This document shows positions 44,651 through 57,055 of a stretch of 64,000 bases of DNA, one piece after another. Made by a program: the position numbers and the translations under genes. The notes under the pieces were generated by a model. The model saw nothing but the letters and a program-made list of their open reading frames with translations. It made no database searches and had not been told where the DNA came from. The DNA lies in NCBI GenBank assembly GCA_026874595.1, contig CM049317.1:70763618-70827617 (forward strand), given 5' to 3'. Origin of the DNA: Sipunculus nudus (lineage: Eukaryota > Annelida > Sipuncula > Golfingiida > Sipunculidae). Position 1 is the stretch's first letter. The number at the start of each line of letters is the position of its first letter.

Positions 44651-45928
44651 TTGCGGAGACATTTGAACTTAGGGTAAATTATGATACCTATTTTGGCAAT
44701 CAATGTAAATTAACTAAGTTTATGTAAAATAACTAAGTTTAAATTGTCTATATTGTTTTATCTATCTGCCTTTACCGAGTGGACTATATCTTGGTCGACA
44801 TGGTTAATTTTTTACATTTGTTTTATTTTAAAAACGAATACGGTTGCAGTACAACAACATCTCTTTACTAGTTATTACAAAGAGTGGACAACTCTATAGA
44901 GAATGTAACGCACAGTGTGGTCTTACGTTATCTGTCTGTGATTAGCTGTATGCCATTACTAGTAGCAGAATAAATTGATGTTGTGTGTAGACTTGACACA
45001 GGGGAACTTACATTGAAGATAGCTTATGACATCTGCTGATACGGACAAAAAAGGAATTACCCTCAATTAAAACGTTCATATAGAACAGTCTAGCTTCTTA
45101 GTAATGCGATGTTAGATTAGAAGTTATGATGTAATAACGGAATGCACATGATATAAAGCTTTACATATTGCACTGTGCTGTAAATGTTTAGCCTGTATTT
45201 TATCTGACTTATCCATATTAGTATGAATATAATCGATAAAAGAAATGTTTGACATATAAATGTCAGTATGTTCCCTATATAATTAACCATCTAAGCCACC
45301 TGCATCGTTAGCTATTAAAACCTGATTAATAACACGCAAGCATGGCTCTGCCTGTTTCATTATTACTAATTTAAAAAATGAAAGCTGGATTACCACCTGC
45401 TACGCAAACTAATTTGAGCTTGACATGTAAATTCTAGATTAATAAGGAATTCCAATTCAAAATCCCAAGACATATAAAACAAATATGTATAAGCAAATTA
45501 CATGAATCAAGTAAATCATGCAATATAACTTATTTCTAAAATAAACACTACCGTTTACCATTTTGATACATTATAAGTCCAAGTTTTTATTATTCTAAAT
45601 ATTCTTTTTGTTCGGCGTCATTCTTCCATATCTGTTTGACCTGTAAAGTCTTAGCTAATTGTTTTATTTTCAACCGTCTCTCGTTATTTTACTGGCTTCC
45701 CGAGATTATAACAAGTACATATATATTCTGTCGACTAATATACAAATAAACGCGGGAAAATACAGGATTGATTCCTGATATAAGAGCATAAGAACATAAG
45801 ATTCCTACATAAGAAAACTAAATTGGCTGCTAACCATTAGCTTAATTATGAAAAAAATATGAAGTAAATTGCTTAAACTGATTATAATGAGAGACAATTA
45901 ATGCTAAATAATTAAATTCCGACATAAT

Positions 45929-45936
45929 TATAAATA
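45929..45936 (+). promoter_or_regulatory. TATA-like box of pseudogene C
   Basis: TATAAATA, 49 bases before the C start codon, in the same context as in B and D. Confidence 0.45.
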
Positions 45937-45977
45937 CATACGTATCTTCCTTATTGCACACATTATAAGTAATCAGC

Positions 45978-47923
45978 ATGGCCTATCATCCGATGCGTTT
46001 CATGTTTGTGAACGCTCTATGGCATATATTGGTCAAACATGCGGTTTGTCTTGATTCAAAAACTTCAGGTACGCAGGTTGTTTTCCTAATTCCTAATTTA
46101 TTAAATTGTTGAATTTGTTCAGGTGATATATATTTTTTATATTTATGGTCAGTATAATTTACTAACGAGCACGCTATCATCTTAACTGTTTCCTATATTA
46201 AGTCTTTCAATGAAGGTGTCGCCTTCATAATGTATTACAGGTATAAAAGTCATAGTTTTACTAGTCGCATATGTTAACATTTGATTACTTTTTCATTTGT
46301 AGTTGACAAAATAAAGTCTTTGGTTCTAAAGCATGATGAAATGGTTTCTAAGAAAATCGCTGCAAATCTCATACATAAATTATTATCATAAATTAATTTT
46401 AATATACATGGGCATTATAGCTGACGTAACATGTTGCATGTGCGTATCTACAGCCAGAAGAAGAAAATATTTCCAGAATGACAGAGATGCTTAAGTGAAC
46501 CATAACAAAAGTCATCAGCTGTTCGTCAACGTTCACGGAGAAACGGCCGTGAACGTTTTCTCCTGTCTGAAGATAAAAGAAGGAGTTGTTGTTGAGATGG
46601 GCAAGTAAGGATAATTTATATTTTTGCCTCCGTCAGGATGGCATGATTTCATGTTCATCCGTGTGTTTGTGCGTGTTTGTTCAGAGCATGACTCACGCAA
46701 TCATAAACAGAATCTCATGTCGTTTTCAGGGCCTTTTAGGAATGGGCCTATGAGGTAACAATTAGATTTTGGTATGGATCCGGCACATAATCCGAATCCC
46801 GGAACATCACCCAAGGAATAATCACAAATGTTCAGACACTCGTGCGCGAATGAACCTGGGAGTATGGGCCTAATAAATGAATGAGGGTAGTTTATATTCA
46901 TTAGAATCTACATTTCTATTTGCCATTTCATTCATGTTATTTCAACTAACAAACGGATTTAATAAATAGTTATATAGGTTTCCAATTCATAAGGTTAGTT
47001 TATATCTACTAGTTATACCCTGTAAAGACACCCGACATTACAGAAAATATGCAGGTCAAGTTTAAATTACACTCCATTTCACAGTGGAGGCTCAAAACAG
47101 GGAACAATTGTGGAACAACGCTTTGCCATAAATAACAATGTATTTCATGTACTCTAAATGAAAGGGAAAATGACCCATTATTTAAATATCAAATTTGACC
47201 CTATAGTAAGACAAAAGTGTGGACCAATCATGTGTGGACCAAGATTTCTATTAATCTTACTGCGTTTCCATTCAGATTTCCATGAGGTAGAAAATTTAAT
47301 AGATTTATGGCACGTGTAATATTTAATCTTCATGTGAATAGGTATTGTCGTAAGCAAAATAAATTCATACCGACATGGAAGTCCCGTTCTGGTTGTTAAT
47401 GGAGAGGAAAGAATATCAGGTGCTTTAAAATAAATATTTGTGTGCGTGGTTTTGTACCAAGCTTCCGGAAGAAAGACAGCAATGATTTTCTTCATGTCAA
47501 TCCGTCCACCTGACAGTCCAGATCATGGCTTCACTAACATATCCAATTACAGTTTGGTGCAATGTTTCTCTTAGGAACACCTTCTAGTTACATCTTCACT
47601 GCACACGCGCAAAAACTTTGCCTTCTTTGATAACTTTCCATGAAATGTTTCCTGGCACGATATCAATGATTAATCTGCTCGGTCAGCAATCAAATGTTGT
47701 TTTACCGACATATTTCATGTACTATATTACATATTGCTGTATTATCACTAAGGAATTCTGAAAAGATCTTAATAATAAAGTGTTCAGGCTGTTATGATAA
47801 AAGGTATCTTGAACCCCTTATCTTAATTATCTTGTTCTTGTTAGCAGAGATCTGACGGTCTGGTTAAAGGACTCTGTAGGTGGGGAGATGAAGGTTGCAT
47901 ATGACTCATGGAGTCTTTTGTGA
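45978..47923 (+). pseudogene. Gene C: decayed paralogue of B/D
   Basis: Recognisable exons: 45978-46068 (intact signal peptide exon), 46313-46366 (first 54 nt of exon 2), 46454-46604 (exon 3) and 47848-47923 (exon 4 with a TGA stop). The second part of exon 2, its donor and the start of intron 2 are deleted: 'tgcaaa' joins 'tctcata', which in gene B lie about 325 bp apart. Exon 3 also carries an in-frame TAA at 46492-46494. The deleted part encodes the SDAFFMPPGW signature, so a functional product is not expected. Exons 1 and 4 remain open, suggesting fairly recent loss. Confidence 0.88.
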
Positions 47924-48600
47924 CAACAACGCAATAGCCCTTTAAATCACTTCTTGGATTTACAGCAAAGAAATAACAATATATAAATAACTTTGAAAGA
48001 GCCTTGTATTCCGCTATTACTGTATTATATAATTTTCTGGCCTAGACCGATGGATCAACAATAATAAATGTCTAAAGAATACACATGGTATTTTAAAAAA
48101 AGATTCGTTATTGATTATTATTATTAAATTCGTTCATTGATAAGAAAGAAAGCAATGCTTTATGTGTTTACTCTGAGGGCAAACCCTGAAATCTGCGAAG
48201 AAGCCTGCGACGTATGTTTACATTTTCCATAGCCATTTGAAATGCTGCTGACACAGGCATATCGGAAAAGCGCACAATTATCTCACATTCCCATTTTCCA
48301 CCGTTAAAAAAGAATCTTCGTTTATTAATCAATAAACATGTGCTTAAATAAAAAAAGCATCTATCAAACATCAGTTATGAAATGTATTATGTTGAAATTA
48401 TGTGATTGGATGCAGGAAAGGTAGTTTTAAGAATTCCGTTTGACCAATTAACAGTTCACCCTTTTGCATTGTCATTTGATTACAAGCCAGTGTGATACGT
48501 TTAAATGGGCATGAAATGCGACTGATTACATTGCCTCGATGATTGATGCTGACATATACTTATTTTTAACAACCCAATTTGGTCTGAACTGAACATGTGT
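47924..48600. other. Downstream flank of pseudogene C
   Basis: Diverged but collinear with the flank of gene B up to about 34950. No gene is recognised. Confidence 0.5.
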
Positions 48601-49847
48601 ATGTTTAGTCATAACATTATTACGACGTGTTTGAAGTGGCATGTCGCATGTTTCTCAGACCATTCAATATATAATAATTGTTTGTCAATTGTCCAGCCTT
48701 GCAATGATCAAAATTATATTAAACAGCTTAATCGGTGATTATATATTTTTTTTCATGTTAAACTGGAATCAGATCAAACGAGCATAAAAACCGAAAGTAG
48801 TGATCTGTGTTTGCCATTTTTCGAGATTGCTTAGTACACCGCATTCATACGTACACTCTCTCTTTCTTTCATTGATATTAAACTCGGGACTACCCGAAAA
48901 TTGCGGCTTGAGACCTGTGACATCAGATTTTAGTGTGTACATAAAATGGCATGAATAGTTCTGATGATTTACTAAAAGGAGAATCTATCTGAGGAGAGAG
49001 CTTGTTTGACGAGGAGCAGTGAATCCCTGCAATCTCGTTTTTTTTACCCTCCCTTGAAAATCTTTGTATTATTGTCTGATCTGATTGTTATACTTCTCTA
49101 GGTTTTCATCAAAGTCTAAATATACACTCTTCTTTATAAATGTTCGATCACATATATCAGGAATAAATGGTCATACATCATAATTCTTCAATACACATTT
49201 TAAAAATCACCTGATCTGGCAATTGCTTAAATACAAAGTTGTATCAAACATATTCCAAAAGTGATAATAGTGTAGTGGAGTACATTGTATCCCAATGTGC
49301 ACAATTAACTTTTTTTGTCAGAATCGCTAGAACATGGAAATGCAGGATATGTTGCCCTGGAAAACCTTGTTAGACCCTCTGTTGGCGGTTGGGAAAAATC
49401 AACTTAAAAAATGCCAAATCAACTTAACATGTGTATGGTAACAGACGTTTAGAAATTAGTTTTTAATATTTTTCTTTGCCACGTCGAATAGAGCCTGTTC
49501 GTAATGAGAAAGGTTTAGACTAAAGAATGAAATATCATAACATTTAACTCGTTTTAATTACCATGTGGTATATCTGCCATGTAAATACAATTTTTTTAAG
49601 AAAGACTTAATGCTCCGAGAATGTATTTATATACACGTATCATAAAAAAATATGGTATAAATATTTAGTCTGTAGGCCATGGAGCACTTCACAACGGAGG
49701 GTAACTCTACCTAATAGATATATATATAGTATTTATATTAGTTTTCAACTTATGCCATAGAAATACCACTCAACCGGCGAATTTTTATGTACTAAGTTTT
49801 ATCCTCTTATGAAGATAAACACGATCTGTTTTGGAGAAAAAATTTTC
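48601..49847. other. Boundary region between duplication units
   Basis: No similarity to other parts of the window was noticed and no gene recognised. The junction between the two tandem units lies near its right end. Confidence 0.45.
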
Positions 49848-50722
49848 ACCGAAGGTATAAGAGGAGTTGGTGGTTTTAAAGTGCAATCATGTTTTACCAA
49901 ATTACTAGAAACACCGACCCTCATACTCTTTGGCACTGAAGACTTAAACCATAATGGATACTTGACTAGATGGATATGGTCACTAACTTGTTTAGGGACG
50001 GTAAATTACTATCAACAGATGGATTGCCTCACGTACTGAACTTTACCCAACATCTGGCCAGAGGACCACTTCACGGACGTTAGCTTGTTAATTAATTACT
50101 CATTTCTTCTCTTGATACAGATAGACATATACATGAAATCAAACGGACAGTATGCTAAGCTTGTAAAAAAATCATTATACCTTTTAAGATATAGTAAAGT
50201 TTGTTTTAATTGTAAGACATTGAGTTAAACATATCACTTTTCATACAGAATGAACTGTGATCCAGATAAATTAAGAACAGTATGTTGAACAAGGCGAACA
50301 GAAGTAGACATATCTCAGAATCTGGTAGATATTAAAATACTACTTCTCTAAACCCATAGATAAATAACAAGATGCCGATATTCAACTGTTAAGTTACCCA
50401 AAACAGTGTTATTAGTATCAGTTCCTTTTTTATTAGCAAACAAACATACTGGTCCACAAATTCAAATTTGCAAATTTATTTGAAATGGGATTTTTTTTCT
50501 GTATACCCTATTACAATATTAATTAACTGGTTCTTTGGCGGTATTTAGCGGAAATTGAAATTCCAATCATAATTACATTGAGGTAGAAACAAAAAAAAAA
50601 CGCTCAAATTGTCTGGTAATTGGCTCACCTTTATTGTGTTATATCAGCTATATCAGGGTTCTGCAACATATTTACCAAATATTCATATACAGGTTGTATT
50701 GGAAAAGCTAGGACCACCCGTG

Positions 50723-50813
50723 ATGATGATCAAGGCGATTATTCTAATACTTCTGGCTTTGTCAATGCCAATAAGATGTGATAATATCAAGGAAAAGGGT
50801 GGACATTCGATTG
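50723..50813 (+). pseudogene. Gene A' relic: exon 1 only
   Basis: A signal-peptide exon equivalent to gene A exon 1, still open and followed by GTAAAC. The first Met codon of A is GTG here, and the next ATG at 50723 could serve. Exons 2-4 are absent: near 51680 the alignment to gene A intron 1 (to about 24390) jumps to sequence matching 26137, after the gene. A truncated gene is the only reasonable reading. Confidence 0.85.
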
Positions 50814-52370
50814 GTAAACACGTTTTCATAATTTTTAATCCATGTTGTCTGAAAAATGTATTGCTCTGATGGTTTAACATAAGATTTGTAATCATAGACT
50901 TTGCCTGAATCGATATCCCCAGGACGCTCAGAGGCACAGAATCTACATTAGCTTTGTGTGCTTTTATATCCACGTGAGCCTAACGTGCCACATGTACTAT
51001 AAATAGAATCCCTATTCCCCCCGTATCTTAAATGGTGCTTAAACCTGTCGCCAACGCACAACGAGCTCCCTTTGCTAATACATTACCCTGCCAGAATACG
51101 AATATATCAGAGACATATCTAAGGATTGGTGATACATTAAAGGGATCTAAAATGTATTCAGTGACATGATCCTTCTATCTTGTTCTTGAGTTCATTATAG
51201 TCTTGGCTGAAAAGTTATTAATCACTGGACATTTATGCACTCGATATGTTTCACTTTTCCATCTTTCGTCAAAGTCCAACCTATTCCTCCTTTTCATAAT
51301 ATTTGGTAAGGTTTTGTTTTCACATTGAATCCATCGGGTATACTAAAGTAGTTGTCATGTAAAATACTAACATGACTAGCAAGAAAATAATTCTTTGAAG
51401 TTCCAAGGAATCTCAAGAGTCATACTATCAAATGCAACCATCATCTGCAGGCAGTTCCTTAGCAATACAATAAAGCTATATCTCTAATCTTATTTCATAG
51501 CTAACATTAATCAAGACAATCAGCTTAGGTTCTTATCAATTGGTGATTTCCCTCTTTCATTCAGATAACTCTGCAACACTAACAATTTTGTTGGCATTTT
51601 TCTCACAATGTTTGAAGATGATATGACTATATCCCTGTTTGGTCAGAGAGAAATGCAGACTTTCACTGACGTATGAAATGACGTACGAAATTCATTAAAA
51701 ATCCAAAGTTTATCCTTTAATCAAACTTTCATTGACGACAAAGATACGGGAAAAGACCATTAGCGTATTAGTTAAATACCATTCATGGAGTCTTGGAAAT
51801 ATTGATAACTGATGAATGTCTGATGAAACAGGTATGTTTTACGACACCAAAAGTGAGATGAAGATGAAAGACTTTAAGTTTTCTCAAAATAATTTGTAAA
51901 ACATAAATATTAAATGCCGCAGAATCCACGGTCAGTATCGTAAAGCCAACGTTTATGAGACTTGGAACTAACAGTCTGTCTTTGATTTGCCTGTCTTTGA
52001 TGCAAATTCATCTGTCAATTTTCAAACGCCAGTGGACACTAATTGTAAGTTTGTCGAAAGGGGGATCAGAAATTATTTTGGTAAAACATAATGCATATTG
52101 TAAATATCATCATAATTATATGTTAATTTCGAGTCAAGTGTGGTGCTGCTAGTTTGTAATAAGACAAACAAAATATCCAAAATGGCTGTCTACACGGTGA
52201 ATTCAATGGGGAAACGGGTAGAGGATTTTTTTCACATTTTATTCATTTCATAAATAATTAGAAAAGCGATTAGAGAGTGCAGACCTCCACAAATAACCCC
52301 AACATGGCATTTGTCATAACAGCCATATCTCCCGTTAAATATTCCTGGTTTCAGAATGTTATCCTTAGCA
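50814..52370. other. Flank of A' including the exon 2-4 deletion point
   Basis: Matches intron 1 of gene A to about 51680, then the intergenic region after gene A. No other gene is recognised. Confidence 0.6.
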
Positions 52371-52379
52371 AAATTCATT

Positions 52380-52480
52380 AATCTTGTTTCCTTGCTATCA
52401 TTGCCGAGCTATCGTGATGATTTCATCAAAATCCGTTGATAACCTCTTTTGTAATGTTGCTAATAGACAAACAAACATAT
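52380..52480 (+). repeat. Dispersed repeat, 'aaatccgttgataac' type
   Basis: Duplicate of 26845-26960. Confidence 0.55.
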
Positions 52481-52554
52481 GAACGCCGGAAAAAAAACAT
52501 TAACCCTGCCGCTTGGAAGAGGTAATAAACAGATTAAGTCGAATTATTTACAGA

Positions 52555-52800
52555 CTAAAGCCCGGCATACACACTTCGGCGTGACTAAATTCAACTGTTC
52601 TTGGTAGCTGACTGCTTCTGAATGACCCGACTCAACTGGACACGATTTTTTTCTGAAACTGACGGAAACTGATATCGACTGGTGCCGACTCTGGTTGAGT
52701 CGCGTCGTTTTGACGCATACATGTTGCGACTCGACTCATCTCACCTCACCTGTGCATTTTTTGACCTGTTGAGTTGAGTCAGGTCGCAACGTCAATGCCG
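52555..52800. mobile_element. MITE-like element, unit 2 copy
   Basis: Duplicate of 27025-27240. The inner inverted repeat is partly eroded ('gagtcgcgtcg' against 'cgactcgactc'), and about 25 bases are added near 52620. Confidence 0.5.
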
Positions 52801-53814
52801 TTACTACTGAAGAAACTGACATAAGAAAAGCCCTCGAAACCCATACAAAGCTGTGAGAATCTGAACGAAACAGTGCTGTGTTTTACTTTTAAACATCTGA
52901 CAGTCCATGCTACGTCTGCAAAGGCTACTTATAAGGAGAGAGATATATGAGTACTGTTTTTTTTCATAAAACATGCAGAAATCCATTTGCTATGATATAA
53001 CAAGAAATATTGTTGCCCAAGTAATGGAGTATCAGTTAAATGAATGAGAAAAGCAGATTTACATACAAATATATATTTCATTGATTCTTGAATATCAATA
53101 TTATCATGCACAACAAGTCATTAAAAATATTAAGGCAGAACTTGATACTCACTACTACAAGTTATCAGGACATTAAAAAATAGTGTTCCAATGTGAAGTT
53201 AACATTTATTTAGTTTGACTAAAATTATGAATTGTCCGTTCACTTATAAGTATGTATGGGCTTAACAGTATATTTAATGGCTGGCTGTATCAAAATGTTA
53301 CGTACATTGACCAAAGCGACGTTTTTTTGCATTTTCTGTCTGTATACATAAAAGATGTAACCATATTTCTAGAATATTTAAGTTAAAAAATGATGTTTAC
53401 AAAACAGATGAATGAATATTATAATAACTGTATATACTCATCAAGAAAATAATTAGATTAATAGTGTATTGCTACGTGCATTTGAAAGGTGTCACTCGTC
53501 CACCAAATGCTTACGTTGAAAAGAGGGACTTCCTGGTCTACGGAAAAATAGCGTACTCAAAAATCAGGCTTTAGGACCAATCTCTCGTAGGGGTTGTGGG
53601 TTTATGGGAGCTTAAGCCATGTACTTTCTGATTACCACAGGGCCATAAAAAGAATGAACAACAACCGTGACCTCCAAGCTGTACCTTGATTTACTGAAAT
53701 CGCTTAGGGGAACGGTACGTAGTCATCTATGATGTAACGCCTCGCACTGCAAATATCGCGATATAGTCTCCTCTACGTCCTTGTGTAAACAAATATGCAA
53801 TATACCCCAAAACT

Positions 53815-53940
53815 ATTGTTTCCTATATTATTACCGAGCTAGCTTAAACTTTCCCTCAAACTCCGTTGAAATGTGTTGTGTTATTATGCTAACTGACAAA
53901 CGGATTCACAGACACATACACACAGATAATCAGCCGGCGC
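53815..53940 (+). repeat. Dispersed repeat, 'gctaac(a/t)gacaaac' type
   Basis: Duplicate of 28375-28470, with 'cacatacacacagataatcagc' at its end. Confidence 0.5.
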
Positions 53941-54084
53941 TAGGCTTGGCAGAGATAAAAAATATAAGTGTTAGTGCACAAGGCCATTTTGTCATCCCGT
54001 GAAAATTCTGATTTAAGCCAAGATTATACAACCTCTCCATTTGGCTATTCCCTTAGAATAAACAGATATATCCACCCTTCCAAA

Positions 54085-54720
54085 AATGCGTAGAAGACCC
54101 CTTTGGTTCCATGGCTTCACAAATATAATGATTTGGAATCCAACTCCGATTTTTTCCTCATTCATTCCGCCTTTGTGTCCAATACACCAGATGCGTCGCT
54201 CTGCCTCGCAGTTTCTTCTTGTATTGGCACTGATTGGTGCATGTGCCGATTATTTTAAAATCATAGAGTGACCTTGGATCCTCGTGAGACAGAATTTGTT
54301 GTGACATGAAGATAAAATATTACGAAACTCTGCTTGTCTCAATATGCAGGGGTAGAGTATTTGCAACTGAAAACATATATATATATATATATATATCTAT
54401 ATTTCTATCATTGAAACTGCCAGGTGAATTAAGTAACTAATCTCATACATTTTTATTGAATATCTAAAAGAAAAAGGGTCAGTTGAATACACTACAGAAG
54501 GAATGTTGTGACCATTCTGAAATACAGAGCGGAGGTGACTAAATCTGTCATGAAAAGACTGTTGAGCACATCTGGTGTCTTCACGGTGTCTTTCCTGTTG
54601 CTTACTATACCACTGTGAGTTCCTCACTGAAGAAGGAGACAGGAGACAGGCTTACCTCTGGTCTGAATACGATAATCAAGCTACATTGATGACCAATCTA
54701 TTTATATTTATCATTCTTAT
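54085..54720. repeat. Repeat family R3, copy 3
   Basis: Counterpart of R3 copy 1 in unit 2, with a short (TA)n tract at 54373-54397. Confidence 0.8.
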
Positions 54721-57004
54721 TTTTGTCCTTACAAGACATAATTTTGAATCTTAAAAGTATTTTTAATTCTTAAACCTAACTTCATAACAGATGCACTTAA
54801 ATACTTCTTCAAAAGCCTTTTCCCTAGCGATTAATGAAATACCTATAAACATTAGGATTATTTGTAACATATCAGTATTTGTAAAACAGCCGTTTTAAAA
54901 ATGCACGCTGTAATCTCCGGTACAATTTGTTCAAAAATGATTTCATCATATTAGAAATTCTACTACCGAAAAGGCTACCGTTGTGTTTCCTTCAGTGATA
55001 ACATAAATATTTATTGATCGGGTTGAAGCTTTTATATATTTGCAATGATTTGTTAGTCTGGAGACTTGACACAGGAGAACTTACGACATCTGCTGATACG
55101 AACAAATAGGGAATCAGCCTCAATTAAAATGTTCATAAAGAGCAGTCTAGCTTCAAAGTAATGCGATGTGAGATGAGAAGTAATAACGTAATAACGGAAT
55201 GCATGTGATATAAAACTCTACATATTGCATTCTGCTACACCATGTTAAAACTATTTTTTCTGACTTATCCATATTAGTATGAATATGAATAAAATTGATC
55301 CAGGAACTGCTTGACATGTAAACGTCTATATGTTCCCTTAATAATTAACCATCTAAGCCGCCTGCATCGTCATCTATTGAAACAGTGGCAGTGGGCGGGT
55401 AAAGTCTAAACATTGAAACCTGCATAATAACACGCCAGCATGGTCCTGTCTGTTACATTATTAGCAATTTAAAGATGACAGCTGGATTATCACCTGCTGC
55501 GCAAACTAATTTGGGATTGACATTCAAACTGTAGATAAGGAATTCCAATTTAAAATCCCATGACATAAAAAACAAATTTGTATAAGTAAATTACATGAAT
55601 CAAGTAAATCATGCAATATAACTTATTTCTGAAATTAACACTATCGTTTACCATTTTGATACATTATGAGTCCAAGTTTTCATTATTTTAATTATTCTTA
55701 TAGTTTGTCGTTATTCTTCTACATCCTTTAGGCCAGTAAAGTCTAAGCTTATTGTTTTATTGTTCAAAGTCTGTGGTTTTACAGACTTTACGCGGGGAAC
55801 TACAGGATCGATTCCTAACGTTCTCCCGTTGCAATTCTTTGTCAGATGCCCAGATTATCATTCGTTTTAAGTTTTAAATTTTGTATTTGTATTATAGAGG
55901 GGATATGCAAATAACAAATGCATATATACTTGCAGTTTACATACAACTAATAGTAAATACGCCTCCATCACAGTAACCATGATACCCGACACGTATTCCC
56001 GTTGCAGACCTTTGTCAGTTAATAAAACTCGTTTTAATTTATTTTGTGTTTCATTAAAATATGCGTTTGAATTAAACATGGTCTTGTTTGAATATGCTCT
56101 GAATATAAAACATACATAAAATCATAGAGTTTGCCTTTTGTGGACAACCTTTTAATCCATTAAAGCTATGTGGTAAAAGCGTCTCTGAAATTATTAACAA
56201 CATATCGATGGTATCGTTTTCTCATGTTTCTTCTATATACAACGTCCACATATTCTCAAACAAGCAATATCACCTAATGTTCATCAACCAGAATACCATT
56301 TAATCCCTGTTGCTTCTGTTGCTTTTTAAATTGTTCTTTACTGCCATTTACAACACCTACACAAATATATCATATTAAACTAAATGTCGGCAATACATTT
56401 GGTATGACGTTACAAAAGTGTATGTATTTCCTTAAAGATTTATAACAAATATACTTCCTAATCAAATGGAATTGTCAATTTGTGTTGGTTCATAGTTTGG
56501 GGTCTACATTCGTGGTAACACCAAGGATCCCGTTCAAGTTTATCTGCAGACAATGCGTGTGGCCAAGGTTTCGAAAATCTAAAGCAGGACGCAGCTAAAG
56601 TTTTCGGTTTAGATTTCGTAAGAATCGCGAGCGTAAATAAAGTCAAAAAAAAAAAATTACGGGTAACGTACATTCTAATTATAGCAATAATGGACAGTGG
56701 TATTTCTGTGATAAACACTCTGTGATAAACACTCAACGATTCTTTTGAACACATTTCACGAAAATACATCGGTTCTTTGTATAAAATCACTTGCACACCT
56801 GTTGCATCGCACCGTGTTAAAGCATTAAATTGATAATTGTCCCATTACTTCAAGTACCATGTCCATAATTACGAAACCATTTGCTGCACAGAATTTAAAT
56901 TAGAACACTAAATTGATTAGTAACTGTGAGCTTTGATAAAAAAATATAAAATGATAAAACTGCTTATACGCGGGAAAGACATTTAATTCTAAATCCGACA
57001 TAAT
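54721..57004. other. Upstream flank of gene D
   Basis: Near-identical to 29271-31588. No gene is recognised. Confidence 0.6.
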
Positions 57005-57012
57005 TATAAATA
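57005..57012 (+). promoter_or_regulatory. TATA-like box of gene D
   Basis: TATAAATA, 51 bases before the D start codon, as in gene B. Confidence 0.5.
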
Positions 57013-57055
57013 CAAATACGTTTCCACTCTATTGCGCACATTCTTAGAAATCAGC

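Larger units (their letters stand above)
22425..49847. repeat. Segmental duplication unit 1 (genes A, B, C)
   Basis: From about 22425 the sequence is collinear with the region starting near 49848. Both share 'aaagtgcaatcat' and 'ctttggcactgaagac' within their first 100 bases, then run in parallel through A/A', B/D and the flank of C/C'. Unit 1 spans 27.4 kb, or about 21.2 kb without the 6.27-kb retroelement at 37444-43709. The stretch after gene C (about 48600-49847) has no counterpart visible in this window because unit 2 is cut off. Confidence 0.88.
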
